Counted from the stretch's first letter, positions 1-13,300 are shown. The stretch: DNA of 64,000 nt from Otis tarda (GCA_026413225.1 CM048554.1:8696001-8760000), one strand, 5' to 3'. Numbers and translations: made by a program. Notes: generated by a model not told the origin, from the sequence alone.

Positions 1-3000
1 GGGAAACACAGATCATATTCTACACTTCTTTCTCACAACTGAATGAGTACCAGATTTTTGTGCTCTTTCACGACTGGCAGCCTCACTGTGCTGAGCTGCC
101 AAGGCTAAATGAATGAAGCAGCCCACTGCTCTTAACCTCACTCGAGAACCTGGCCATACTCACTGGGTATCACCAAGCCATTGCCAACCATAACGCATCC
201 ATTAAGCACATCTTCACTCAGGTCAGTTAAAAAGTAGTGATTATTAAGGAGAGACGATGTGTACATTCTCATGCTGATGCTCACCCCTCTTGTTCTCCCC
301 GTATTAAGGGACCTGTCCTGAGGAGGTAAGCATGACCATGTGGAAGAACAAAAACTGTTACTACTGTTTGCTTCTCTTGAAGAAGTGAGAGATAATAAAT
401 AGAAAATAAAACTGTTTCTTCACCTACCTTATAAAACCAAACATACTTTTAATTTCAGACTTCAAGTTCTCTTAGTATCAACTTCACATGATCCAAGAAC
501 TCAGATCAGAGCCTACATCTTTATACGCTGGTCCAACGCTAACAACAAAAGTAGTACGCTGCTGATGAAGGTAATTTTTATATATACACACACACACACA
601 CACACATATACAGGTGCACAGATTACTTCCAGGGAGAGAAGTCTACCTACTCCGAACACTTTCCCAAATGAAAAATCTGACGGAGGTCATTAAGTGGGTT
701 CAAGGTTTTGGACACAAAATACAGCAAGGTGAAAAAGCCACATTCATAACAGTAAGTTTATCTTGCCAACTCAACATCAAAGTAGATCTTTATTGAATTT
801 GGACTCACCCACAAACAAAGACAGAAGCAAGAGAGAAGCACACTCACCCAGGCACACTAGAGCTTAACTATCCTTACAGGTCTTTCAACATATTTTTACA
901 GTAGAGAAATTGTAGAGGATTGTAAATCAAATCACAAGCACTATTATTAAAATGGAAGTTCAAAGACCACATAAGAAATAGCAAACTCAGCTTGCTGATA
1001 AATGGCTTATCCTGACTGGTACTGTAGTTTAGAAAGGGACAGCATTGCAACACTTGGACATATTTAATCCTCAGTTATGCTTCTGCTATCACTCTGGATC
1101 CTCTTAAGAGCAACAACCAACAACAAGTGCTCAGAAACAGATGCAGCAAAAATTTCAGCATGCACTTCAAGGACAAATATAATATTTAACTACGGGAGTT
1201 CTTGCTTGTAATCACTCCATCTTTTCTCACTCTACCTATGTTATGTTGATGTTATACATATTTTGTCAAAACGTTCCATCTTTATAAATTCATGAAAGTG
1301 AAAACCATACACTGTAACCTATATTTTAGACACAGCAGTTCATCACAAAACACCAATTCATTCCCCTCTTCCCTGCACTGGAAATTCTATAATATATTCT
1401 CCATGTATTTATTTTGCTCCTCTTCTCAATTCTAAAAAACATAGATAGTTAATTATAACTGTCATACTCCCAGTAAGCTCCTGTCTACTTGTAGGTAGGT
1501 AAACATTCAGAATCAAGATTAAGATTTCAGCTGGCTCTTCCCTGTTTACTTGTTTGTCTCTTTTTGCTGCTACAAAAAAAACAACTCTAGTCAGATGTTC
1601 CTTGTAAAATTAAACAAGACTTACAAGCATAACTGAGAGGTGTACTAACGTAAAACCAAGAGGGCCAGCCTTACATCTAATGAATAATTGCGCAGAATGT
1701 ATCTCTGGATTAAAGTATCAACTGGGCATAGCTTTTAATCCAAACAAATCTCAGAGTCACACAAAAACCTTCTTTAAGCCATAAAACATATTTTCTCTGT
1801 CTCCCCACTATTAAACATAAAAGCTGTTAATCTTCATGCAGTAATTGCAAATGAGTGTATAATCACATAGGGCACACTACAGGCACTGACTGGCATTTCT
1901 GCCACCCCCATCAGTCACTTCTGTTTGGAGAGCAAATCTAAGGAGTGTGTGCATGCAGGGTTAAAAATTGATCATTTAAAAATTAAATTAAATTTATATT
2001 TCATCATATTAGAAATAAGAACAAAGCTGTGGGAAAGCCCACACAGCTCATTTAAATAGACATTTTAAAACACTGAGAGCACTGGATAAGCACAGGGAAG
2101 AAGAACTTACAGTAGTGCAAAGCCCCATTCTGATGTCAGCTGCATCTTCTGCAGGTAAAGACAGTATATGACCCTTGTTCAGTTTGTTCAACCAGTTAAA
2201 TACAATAATTAGTTTATACAAACGAAAGAAAGATATTAAAATGGTTAAAAATCAGAAAAGCTTGTTTTCTTCCATTGCTTCATTACTTAAATGCCAAACT
2301 GAGCTATCAGGCATAAGAAATTGAGGGGCACAAGAATTAGTGACAGTATCTGAAAGAATCAAGTTGATATTTCCTTTATTCAATATCAAGACATTTTTTT
2401 TCTTATTTAGCATACTTTAGATGGTTTTATTTAACTGACCAAAAAAAGTATAAAAGTGGTTTCCCTGAATATTAACTTAATTCCAGTTTTCATGCAGAGA
2501 AAATGTGACATAAAATCAAAGTAAGAAAAGATTACTCCCTCATTCTTCTTTTAAGACTCCAAACAGATGAACATAAAGCAAAGTATATATTTGAACTGTG
2601 CAGATGCCGTACATAATACAAAACAGACAGTCAGAATTAGGTTAGGCTTAACAGGATCCCAGATATTTCACTATGCAGAAGACAGTGACTAATAACCAGT
2701 AACCCAAAGTTAGTTCAGTAAGTGAACAGAAAAGTGCCTTGAAGCCTATTACACTTCTCTATAATCCCATACATTTGCCCAGAAAACAGCCTGTCTGAGA
2801 AACAACAGGATCTTGATGAGAAACTGCATTTTGTGGGACCAAATACAGGATTCTCCAGTTAAGTCCTCCAAATATAAGACAATAAATGAACGCTTCTAGT
2901 GACTATTTTGGAAAATGAACCTTAGAAATAATGGTGACCAAAACCACTAACTTGCCAGAGCAAAATACATCAACTACTCAAACTCACCTCCCTGCAGATT

Positions 3001-5639
3001 TCTACTCACTGAAAAAAAACCTAGCCTTCTGCCAGCTGGCAGGTTTTTAGCCACTTTACAGAAACATTAAAATACAAGCACAGACTGAAAGGCTGTCATT
3101 ACAATTCAGTACTGAATGAGGGAAAGCAAAGGATAGATGGAGACTCACCAAGTAACTGAACTTTTTAAGAACACCCTCACAACTGGTTTCAAAGCAGTAA
3201 CTGTAAAGCCATTAGACTTAATTTTTATTACATTATCCAGAGTTATAGCCAAAAACCTCTAGCGTAACCTCTGTGTAACAGAATTTGAGATGTTACCTAC
3301 TTCAAGAAGAATAGTAAAGGACTTTGACAACGTCCCTGAAATGAACAAATTCCTTCCAGGTCAAGCCAGAGAATGAGAAGACTAAAAATAAATCACAGCA
3401 GAAGGAAAAAAAAAGACTAAAATTTGCCATCTAAGCAATGGAACATCATGTAATCCTTAAACAATAACCCCCTCCCTATCACATGATGCATTCCAAGATC
3501 CATGTTCATGATTTATTACACAATTAGCTGTGCTATGACACCACACAGTGCAACCGCTCCATAATGCGGGAATCTTCACAACAGCCATTCATTAACTCTG
3601 TCTTCTCTAATTAAAAATTACTCATGAAATAAAACTGCATTATATGATTTAGCTTTGAACAAACCAAAGTAAATCTAGAGGCACACACAAAATTAAGTTT
3701 AACTCTATATGGTATCATGTTAAAGATTTTGAAGATAAGTGCCACAGAATGAACACTTGATTGGGAAAGTTCCTTTGAAAGGGCAGAAAGGCCCTTCATC
3801 CCCAAAACACTGCAGCAACCCATAAAGGGGAAGGGAGTACAGCTGAGAGAAGACACATACAGGGGAAACAAATACAAGCAAAATATGATTAGTACTCCTG
3901 GCTTATGGTTTGGCATGCCTTCACTATAGCAATAAGCCATTGTATCCTCTAAGGCTTAGGATCTCAGTTTTACAGCACACAAGTCCAGCAGTGACTGAAG
4001 AAAAGGAGCCCAAGCACTGGGCACCAACCCCAGCACTGCTCCCGGGCAGCAGTACCGGGTGCCACAGGGAACAGGAGCCATGCCTCTGAAAAATCAAGAC
4101 TTGAAGCAACATCCCATGACACTGACTCCAGCTTCTTGATAATGTTTTATAAACTTCAAGCACCATCCCATAAATAGCAAGGTTTTAACTGCTTGAACTG
4201 GAAGGCTCTTCACAGTTTTCTTATTTCCATAGTCAGACACTAGTTTTCAAAATAAGTGTCTATCCACAGCCTACTCATTGCCACTCAGTACACGGTGTCA
4301 AAGACGATGTTGATCACACTAGGCCTCTGCCTGCCCTGCTCTAAGGCTCTTTCTTTTCCATCATACTACAATTTTCACCATTTTCTAGGTATGCTCTGAT
4401 CCAGCCCCATACAAGTTACCTTCCCATGTGCATTCTAGACACGAGGTCCAGAGTCAGTGTCTGTAATATTCTTTTGCCACCACACTTGCAAACTTTTATG
4501 CACACTTTTTCAGTTGGTGTTTCCGCTGCCTGACATAATTACCAGCCCTTTTCCCTTCTGCCATATGATTTCCTTTTCCCTCTTTTGTCTCTTAGCAGAT
4601 CACAATTCTAGTCCACAAACAAGACGTCTCTGTGCACTACACTACAAATCATAAGTCTTATCAAGACTTCAAAGACCTATGCTACCTGTTGTCAGAGATT
4701 CTCAAAGAAAAAGTGAAGTGTATATATAGAATTATTTTAAAAATTTCTAAGAACCATATGGTTAAACATGTAGGATGTAGTACATAGTGGGGGAAAGCAG
4801 GAGGGTGTGACAAGATTATTCACCAACCCTGACCTCTAACCACTCAGCTCCATCAAACTGCCTAAACTAAATTACCTGAAACCTGCAATATTTTCCCCTT
4901 CCAACCTGCATCAACTTTATTTTCACAAGGTTTGTTTTTCCTTCACTGAAAACGACAAGATATTGACTGACTTTCAGAACTCAGCAAATTATTCATTCTA
5001 AATATCTGAATCAGATCAAGTGAGAGGAAGGCTGGGAGCCTGATTGGCTGCCTATGCTTTTAAAACCTTTCTTTTTAACTAGCTACATCATTTCAGAACA
5101 AGGGAAGAAGTAAGAGCACTGTCAGTAGAATCTGATAATTTTCTACATATGGATCTTAAATTATATCATTAAAAATTAACTCCATCGTGCATATTACTAA
5201 CTTAGTTCACCAAAGAAAACAGTGTTTATTTTCTTGACACTTCTCAAGAACCGAGTGAAAAACTTTTCTCGATATAGTAAATGGGGCAGACTGCCGATTG
5301 CTTCTTTTATTCTTTGAACTTAAGTAGCCAACTAATATGTTTTACCATAATGGCTCCTCCACAAAAGCTGATGTTACAAATTAACTAGGCAAGAATCTCT
5401 CAAGTAGGTAGAACGGGTTGCAATTTGTAGATGAAACAAAGAAGTAGCTTTCTTTCACATTTTAGAAGCCTGGTTGTACACCCTTGGTAAGCCCTTGCCT
5501 TTCAATAGTTTCCCATCTTCACCAAAATAACCTTTTTCTCATTATAAAAGGATCAGACAAACCTTACGCTTAACAGTAGGACAGAGTGAACTTCCCAGGA
5601 CAGGCCCCACACCTTCCAACACAAGGGGGAAACTCCCTC
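1..5639 (-). other. KIF16B: KIF16B intron 1 (distal part), no exon recognised
   Basis: AT-rich sequence left of KIF16B exon 1, which by gene order must be intron 1 of that minus-strand gene. I see no recognisable protein-coding exon, tRNA or CR1 copy. Contents worth noting are a CA microsatellite at 579-610 and an exon-like island at 2111-2148 (minus strand) flanked by good splice signals but out of frame with KIF16B. Short open frames at 3611-3940 and 3924-4166 (minus) have no features of a gene. Confidence 0.6.
579..610. repeat. (TA)n(CA)n microsatellite
   Basis: A TATATATA run passes into about ten ACAC dinucleotides and back to ATATA. A simple sequence repeat within the KIF16B intron, likely to vary in length between individuals. 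Confidence 0.9.
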
Positions 5640-5911
5640 CCAGCTGGCTGGGAAGGAGGGCCGCACCTGCCGGGCAGAGCCACTCAGCCGGGCGCCACGC
5701 AACCCCTGAAACAGAGGTCCCCCACAGCCCCCACCGCGGGAACGGCTGTCACCGCCCGCACAGGCGGGACACGAAGTTTCACGCATCCTCTGCGTCAGCT
5801 CCGCGACTGGCGGTGGCTCAGGGGCTGCATCCCCGCGCCCGGGGCCGCACTGCCCCTCAGGAGCGAGGCGCGGGAAAGGCCGGAGCGACCCTGCCGCCGG
5901 ACCGCACTCAC

Positions 5912-5958
5912 CTGCGGTTCATGGGCCGCACTCGCACGGCCACCTTCACCGAAGCCAT
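5912..5958 (-). CDS. KIF16B: KIF16B first coding exon (kinesin-3 motor N-terminus), partial gene
   Basis: On the minus strand an ATG at 5958 opens a 47-nt coding exon that reads MASVKVAVRVRPMNR plus two bases, then meets a strong donor (CAG|GTGAGT) at 5911. The VKVAVRVRP strand is the first beta strand of the kinesin-3 motor domain, and MASVKVAVRVRPMNRR is the start I know for KIF16B. KIF16B (SNX23) is a plus-end-directed motor with a C-terminal PX domain that moves PI3P-positive early endosomes. Only 15 codons and part of the 16th are here. I looked for the next exon (expected to continue with a short charged stretch) across 1-5911 and did not find it, so intron 1 runs off the left edge. The neighbouring SNRPB2 and OTOR genes support the assignment over paralogues such as KIF13A/B or KIF1, whose N-termini differ. 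Confidence 0.88.
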
Positions 5959-6114
5959 GGCTCATCCCCGCCGGGCCGCTGGGGCCTGGGCCTGGGCCTG
6001 GGCCTGCTCCAGCCGCCGTCGGCCTGACTCAGCCCCGCCTGACCTGACCCTCGCCGCCGACCCGCGCCCCGCCCGCCGGGGCCGAGCGCAGGCCGCCCTA
6101 CAGGCCTAGGCCAC

Positions 6115-6128
6115 GTCGCTATGGCAAC
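6115..6128 (-). promoter_or_regulatory. X-box-like RFX site upstream of KIF16B
   Basis: The plus strand reads GTCGCTATGGCAAC, which matches 12 of 14 positions of the palindromic RFX X-box (GTTRCCATGGYAAC). It lies about 157 bp upstream of the KIF16B ATG, inside the CpG island. That RFX-family factors bind such sites is established knowledge; binding here is inference. Confidence 0.45.
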
Positions 6129-6325
6129 CCCCGCGGCACCCTTCCCCAGCGGGCGGCTATGGGGGCAGTGCAGGGACAAACAACGTCGCAAGGCGTTGCT
6201 CCTCCCGGCCGCGGCGCGGCGGGGTGGGGGAAGAAGAGAAGAAGGGCAGGGGGAGGAGGTGTACGGGGACAGCGACAGTTACCGTGGGTGGGTGTCTGTG
6301 GGTTTCACAGGGCCGTCCCACGCGG

Positions 6326-6660
6326 TATGTATATATATTTTTATATTTATAGGGAGGTGTGTGTATATGCCTATATATACATATATACTATATATATACA
6401 TACACCCCTCTATAAATACATATCACCTCATTATATATAGGGAGAAATAGAGAGACAGTTGTAGATAGAGGTGTCTATCTACCTATATATATATACCATA
6501 CATACTCTCCATATATATCTCTCCCTACATACACACTTCTACATATATATACACCTATATATACCTATATATGGGGGGACAGAGATGTCTATATAGATAT
6601 ATAGATATATGTATTTCCATACATATCTACATGTATCTACATATATCCATATATAATGGC
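6326..6660. repeat. AT-rich simple-repeat tract (TATA / TACATA / CTATATA variants)
   Basis: About 330 bp made almost wholly of interrupted TATATA, TACATA and CTATATA units with short GGGAG or ACC interruptions. It starts right beside the KIF16B CpG island and ends at a CR1 insertion. The interruptions show that it is an old microsatellite that decayed and expanded several times, not a clean recent one. Confidence 0.85.
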
Positions 6661-6682
6661 TTTAAACTGGAAGAGGGTAGAT

Positions 6683-7171
6683 TTATAGAATCAGAATCAT
6701 AGAATCATTAGGGTTGGAAGGGACCTTTCAAGGTGATCCAGTCCAACCCCCCTGCAAGAAGCAGGGACATCTCCAACGAGATCAGGTTGCTCAGAGCTTC
6801 ATCCAACCTGACCTTGAATGTTCCCAGGGATGGGGCATCCACCACCTCTCTGGGAACCTTACAGTGAAGGTTCCACCACCTTCACTGTAAAAAAAATATT
6901 TCCTTACATCCAGCCTGAATCTACCCGTCTTTATTTTAAAATCATTACTCTTCATCCTATCGCAACAGGCCCTGCTGAAGAGTTTCTCCCTGTCTTTCTT
7001 TTAGGCCCCCTTTAGGTACTAGAAGATCACTATAAGGTCTTCTCAGAGTCTCCTCTTCTCCAGGCTGAACAGCCCCAACTCTCTCAGCCTGTCCTCACAG
7101 GAGAGGTGCTCCAGCCCTCTGGTCATCTTTGTGGCCCTCCTCTGGATCCGCTCCAAGTGGTCCACATCCTT
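6683..7171 (-). mobile_element. CR1 LINE 3' fragment
   Basis: Reading left to right gives the reverse complement of a CR1 3' end: AGAATCATAGAATCATTAGG, then GGTTGGAAGGGACC, then the 3' UTR and C-terminal ORF2 region ending near the CTGGTCCAC-like segment at about 7165. The body is heavily mutated, and a local duplication of the segment reading ACCTTCACTGTAA lies at about 6865-6890. It is 5'-truncated, as most CR1 copies are. It carries no functional ORF. Confidence 0.9.
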
Positions 7172-7174
7172 CTT

Positions 7175-7375
7175 ATTTAGATTAGACATAAGGAAGAAGT
7201 GATGAGGCACCAGCACAGGTTGCCCAGAGAAGTTGTTGATGCCCTACCCCTGGAAACGTTCAAGACCAGGTTGGATGGGGCTCTGAGTGACCTGGTCTAG
7301 TGGAAGGTGTCTCTGCAGGAAGGCTGGAACTAGATGACCTTCAAAGTCCTTTCCAACTCAAACCATTCTATGAGT
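7175..7375 (+). mobile_element. CR1 LINE 3' fragment, opposite orientation to its neighbour
   Basis: Starts with ATTAGACATAAGGAAGAAG, passes through CAGGTTGCCCAGAGAAG, and ends with TTTCCAACTCAAACCATTCT followed by a single ATG, which is the plus-strand CR1 3' terminus. It abuts the minus-strand CR1 at 6683-7171, making an inverted pair. Confidence 0.85.
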
Positions 7376-10300
7376 CTCCTGCTTATAACAGGGTCTACAG
7401 CAGCTCTCCCAATAGGTGTCAGCACTGACCCCATCTTTTGTATGTAACAAGAAAATGCTGATTGTGGTCAGTTTGGAGAAAAGCAGAAGAAAAAAGAAGG
7501 GTAAATTCAAATGTACATTAAGGTGTGGTGTATGATGGAGAGCCATGCCTTCATCTGTGTTTGCAGAAACTCAGTCTGGGTGTCCACATGGCACGCCCAA
7601 GATGTTGCGAGGCCAGACAGCATGGGTGAGCCTCTGTCCCAAGAGGGGACCCGTCCCGTCCCAGGGTGCAGTCCTCCCATCCTGCACCAGGAGCTGGAGA
7701 CCTCACACCAAACCTACACCAAAGCTGGCAGCAGAGCTCCCGCAGGAAACGCTGCCATCTCCACTGCCTTCAGAGAAACAGCTGGAGCCTGGACAAGCCT
7801 GAGGCCATGCTTAAGTAATGAAAAACCCTAACAAGGTCTCAGAAATGGCCACAGTGCTGGTGCCACGGCATGGGATAACCACTCCACCGGCACCAGCTAG
7901 GCATGTCCTCCACTGGGGAGCAACCAGCCACAGCAGGGCATCTGGCTTGTGAGAAGTAAATGTGAAGACAACATAAAAAAAAAAACAAACCAGGATAAGT
8001 AATATTATTGTAAATAATAAATATTTTTAGGTTTTTTTGAGTTTTCAGTGCCTGGAAACCACATCCAGGATGGAGACACTACTTAAAATGCTATACAAAC
8101 ACAGTTGCGTTCAAGTCATTAGGACGTTACCAGCTCGACAAGTCAAAAAAAACAGTTGCCAAAACACAGCAGAAGGTCTCAGACCTTTTCAGACCTCATC
8201 CTTAGCAGTGACTCCTACTAATAATGGATTGTCTTCAAAAAGGGAAAGGAATGAGGAAGGGGGACTGACAGTAAAAACATCAGCTGATGAGTGATGATAG
8301 CATCAGTGGCAACTGGGATCATGTAGATGAATGAAGTGACCGGGGAAAAGGAGAAGCGCGAAGAAGGGAAAGTAAGAGACAGAAGGATGCCACATTTGCA
8401 CCCCAAAGGTGTAGGGAAACACTAGGAGGAGTGTCAGAGGAACACAGCAAGCCAGGACAGAAGAGATCTGGAGGATGACTGACTGCTGGAGGCAGCCAAA
8501 GGAGATGGGGTGGAAGCCCACCAGACATGGAAACACAGCTGAGAACCAAGGCAAAAAGAGATGCCATAGGGTGGAAAAAGGAAAGGATCAAGAAAGAATC
8601 CACAAAAGTTATGTCCCCAGCAGTGCATCAGATCAACTGAGAGAGGAGGTGATGTCTGAAGAGAGAGATCAGGTCCATGGAGTGGCTCTATAGCAAAAGA
8701 GAAACTACTATGGGTTTGATTTGCTCAAGGAAGAGAAGAGGAGGGATGAGAACAAGAGGGGCTCTGGGGCAAGGGGTTAGAAAGTCATTGGTGCAGCAGC
8801 TTAAAAAAGAAGAAGGGACAAAGGGGGGTAATAGGAAAGAAGGAGGAAGGAACAATATACAGACAGAGAGAGAGAAGAGCACATTGCTGGAGATTCAGAA
8901 GGCTTTCAACAGCCAGACAGGACCTCTGGACTGAGAGTTAGAAATCAAAAACTATACTGAAGGTTTGGAAATGGAAAAGAAAGTAGTGGATTCATAAGAA
9001 GGCTTTTTCCTGAAATTTTCAGCGATGTGAGAGGACAAGCAAAGGGGAAAGAGTACAAGGAGGGAGATAGAGTTTGTGATGCTAAGACAAACTCCAAGGG
9101 TAAGAGAAAAGAGCTGGGAGAAGTTTCTGCAAAAACTATCATGGACTGGAGGTCACAGGAAAGTGGGATAAATTAGTCCGTTCAGTAAAACTAAGCAGGA
9201 CTCGGTTAAATATTGCTCAAGTTAGACACACTCAGCATCAGCACTATTTGCCTGGCTTTAACACAGATCCATAGGCAGCAGAGGTGCCTTTGACCCATTT
9301 CTGCCTCCAGGTACCTCTTTATTCTGCCCTTTGGTTCAGCAATGAGTTAATATTTTGCTTGAAATTCTTATCGGTTCAGCCACATCAATTTATCACACAC
9401 CACATGTAAGGTCTCCTGCAATTTCAGTAAGGAACAAGTAAGTTTTACAAGAGGAGGATCCAGGAGGAAGGTTGCTTTCTTAGGGCTGAGTCCTGTAATT
9501 AAGTTGCTCAGCAGATGTTTGAAGAATTGAGGCTGTAGGGAAGTCACTCTGTTCTCAGCCCAGCTTCTACAAGATTTGTCAGAAAGGGATATTTTTGAGA
9601 CTTCCATACATAGGTCACAGGTTGTAGATATCAATCTAAAAAAAGCAAATATAAAGGTCTGTAAATATACATACCCACACCAAGCGCCTCAACCCCCTTT
9701 CCTTAAAAAATATGGTGGAAACTACAGCTGTCAGTTTCTAAACACTAAATATTTTAAACTCAGAAACACCCAGCAAAGTTTGTAAACCCAAATCCAAACC
9801 AAACCCAAAGAACATGCATCCCCAAATACTCCTCTACTCTTTTGGTATAAGTGTCTAATAAACACACAATCCAGATACGGTTAACGAAGCATTTCCAAGG
9901 TTTTTCCTTGCTTTATGACAAAGAGCCTCCCTGCTACACTTCACTCAGAGCTGGGAAACCCAGTTCCACCTGCAGTAGAAACAACACTCGCAGAAGTGGC
10001 ATCTCTGGAGTTTCTGTGAGTCTCTGGTTTGCTGGTAAGCAGATAAGTGGTGCTGCACCTGACTCACTCCTGACCACCGTCTTCTGCACTTCCTTCTTGC
10101 TCCTAATTAATCTCTTGCAATGGACCTGCTCGGTCAGAAATGCCTTCAGGCACATAGCCTTGTTTCCTGGACTTGCAAAACAGGTCCCAAGCCCCAGAGA
10201 TGACAGGCTGGACCTTACTAACAATGAGGGGTGCAGTGTCTTTCATTCAGGTCCTTTTAATACACACTTCCCTGTAAGGATGACTGGTTGCCATTCTTTG

Positions 10301-13300
10301 TGTTCATACCCAAACAGCTTGTCAGGGCAGGAATCAGTGACTCGGCCAATGGTTACATCTTACCTGCTATCATCCTCTTTTCCCATCGCAGTTTTGAAAT
10401 ATGAGACATTGACGAGGACCTCTACCTGAGCGTGCTGAGATACTCTTCCAGTTGGCAGACAATGGAGGGGACAGATGAACGGACATCTCCCCATCCCATG
10501 GAACTCGCTGTCGGGCCAGAGCTCGCCATCAGCCCTGGTTCAGTTTGCTAATTAGCAAATCAGTTTTTGCTAATTTGATGCAGAAAGCTCAACACTTGCT
10601 GCTGCAGAGATTAAGGGGGTCCTCCATGGCCAATATTTGGGAGAAGGTATTATCTTGTCATGGATCAATCAATCAGGAAAGTTATCCTTCTCTTCACTCC
10701 TGGGAATCCTTAGGGGAAAATGCTTGCTGATGTGCCATGCAGAGTCAGATGTCATTTCTGCTGTCTCCACCAAGACGTGTTGTGAACTCCTTTATCTCAG
10801 ACACGAGAATCGTCCTCCTCGCAGGGCTGCTCCAATTTCCAATCTGTCAAAATCACAAAGAATAAACAGCATTGCTCATTCCCAGGCCTCTGCAGCACAC
10901 AAACATGGTCCTTTAAATCCATATACACAATTTGCTTTCCTGAGCTCATTCCCAGGCCAAGTTTCGGGTCTATATTCATACCCACTTTGCACAAAATGCA
11001 GCTGTACATCTCCAGTTTGAACTCACACTTGTATTCAGATGGAGGAGCTTGCTGTTGATAACTTCTCAAAGAGGATGAGTGCCTCTCCACTATCCCCAGT
11101 GAGTGGCAAGGCTTCACTATAGATTCCCAATGGAAGGTCCAGAGATGCCTGAGGGCTGAAAAATGAAAGATTTCACTCTATTAAGAATTAAACGAAGTGC
11201 TGTGTGAATCCACACTAAACAAGGGGAATTATCCCTTTTCCAGCAGGTCTCAGCACGCAGTTTCAAGTAAATAAGCATCAAGCTGTCGGCTTGAAGATCT
11301 CCCTGGGAGCTGTGTGGTTTTAATGAGCTACCACCAGTGCCAGGCTTCAGTGTTTCCCCCTTTACCTTTTTCTTTTTAATGAAATGCCATGGACATGTAG
11401 CCAGTCCCCCTGCCAGGGTGCTGCGAGTGGTTCAGGGTGGGAGTAATGAATTTTGGCCAGCCCAGGAGGGTCACCTGGAGCTGGCACTGCCAGCACCATT
11501 CTCAGCAGTGGCTTGAGGAAAGCAGCAGCAGTAATTGCAGAAGACATGGCAAGACTCAGTGCCTTTGGCAGCAGCGGCAGTGACCGCTGCTGTGCCAGGC
11601 TGTGTGCCAGCACTGTGCTTGCCACAATCTGGGAAATTAGCTTAAACTAAATGTCAGCGGGACCATTTTAATCTGCATCCAGCCCTCTTGTCGACCTTCA
11701 CAGTTATAATGGTGATAATATAAACAAGAATGTGACCATTCCTCTGGCGCTTGGCCGATGAATGTTGGCAGCTGGATGTTGTAGTTGGTAAACCTGCCCA
11801 TCTTTCCAGGCGCATCCCTTCCCGGCAAGCCCTGTGCCCATCACAAATGTTTGGAAGCTGCATCACAAGAGGTTTGTATAGGAGATGGTGGAGGTGGAGC
11901 CAGTTTATAGTGCAGACAGCAGATGTGCTGTCTCCAAATTCCTGGTCAGAGGATATAGGGAGATGGCTAGCTGGGTTGGAGGGTGTCCTGACTGGCACCC
12001 ACTTACACAGATCTTCATCTGAGCCACGAGGGAGGGTGGAAAGCGTTTATAGCAATAGCGGCTCTCACATTGGGAAGGGGAAGCAGATACAGCTCCTTGC
12101 CCCACCGCAGAGGGATCTGAGAAGCTGTCGTGGTGCAGCTGTGGCAAGACGAGGAAACACCAAAGTCCACACTAAAAGCTTCCTGTCATTTGCTGGACCA
12201 CACGAAAGAAGAAACAGTTTGTAAATAGCCCTTGAGTTTGATCATCTGGGGGCATTAATCAAGCAAAGATTCAAATCACTGGGTACACATGATCATTTTC
12301 AAGTTGTTGTGTCAGGCTTGATCCAGAACTGAACCAGAACAGCTTTACCCAAAGCTTAGTTAGAACTGAACCACATAGTCACCAGCCTGACTGTCTGCTG
12401 CTTTGATCTACTGCTAAGTGCTTAATCAATTCTTCTGCAAGCTGATTTTCTTTTTTTCTGTGCTTTCCACCTCTACTCAGTTTCAAAGCATTTTAAACAT
12501 ACTTCATGTGGGAATAAGCAAATAAAGTCTGTAACAACAGAGAAACAAATGCACTGCTTATATTTGCTTGTATTATATAGATTACTTTCTCCTTTGACAC
12601 ATGATTGTCACCTTGAACTTTATCCATGAAAACACAGCCACTTAATTTCTATTTTAAAATATAAATGGGAGATGGCTTTGCACAGTAGAAGTTTGGCCTA
12701 CACAGAAACTTTTCTCATTATGAAGAGCACTCATGAGTTTCACAGAGTATGCTCTAGCATTTTAAACATGTTGTTGGCTTCTTAGGTTGGTTTTGTCCCT
12801 CCTCCTGCTTCACTTTCAGTTAAGGAGCCTGACAAGGAAAAGTATGGTACAGAGAAGTGGAAATGAAGAATAAGTGGTTGTAGTTGATATTTAATTTCTG
12901 CACAGTTGTAAAGAGAAATGAGATCATCTATTGTTCAACTCATTATTTTTCACAACCATCCAAAAATGTAGCAATTTGTTGTTTCTTTATTAAATATAAT
13001 AGGGAGATGTTCTGATATTTTTTCCTTATCGAGTTCTTATTATTTACAATTCACAGACAATGGCAGCCTCTGAGATCGCTCATTTGCTCTGTTTTTTGGT
13101 GTATATTCAATTAACACAGAGGCAATCTGTTATGTCCAAAAGGTAATATGACAGGGCTTGATAAGCAAGCTGCTTGCTAATAATGTTTAATGAATTATCG
13201 CAGTGCCGTGTTTGGAGATGTTCTCTCAGCAGCACCCTGGGATTTACACAACACATCAGCATGTCACTACTTGGGATCAAGAATAGCCATATAGTTTGAG

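Larger units (their letters stand above)
5640..6270 (-). promoter_or_regulatory. KIF16B: CpG-island promoter of KIF16B
   Basis: GC- and CpG-rich block around the KIF16B first exon, in sharp contrast with the AT-rich DNA on both sides. It has no TATA box that I can see, which fits a housekeeping-type dispersed promoter. Several open frames on both strands (for example 5586-6047 plus and 5946-6191 minus) are by-products of the low stop-codon density here and are not called as genes. The exact transcription start cannot be read from sequence. Confidence 0.75.

Noticed and set aside
1-5639. KIF16B exon 2 inside the window
   Set aside because: I searched for the reverse complement of the expected continuation of the motor domain and found nothing alignable.
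5586-6191. Open frames of 81-153 codons around the KIF16B promoter
   Set aside because: CpG-island composition lacks stop codons; the only frame with protein-family support is the 15-codon KIF16B exon.
9851-10429. 192-codon plus-strand frame as a possible gene
   Set aside because: No domain, no family resemblance, no splice or promoter context, and ordinary composition.
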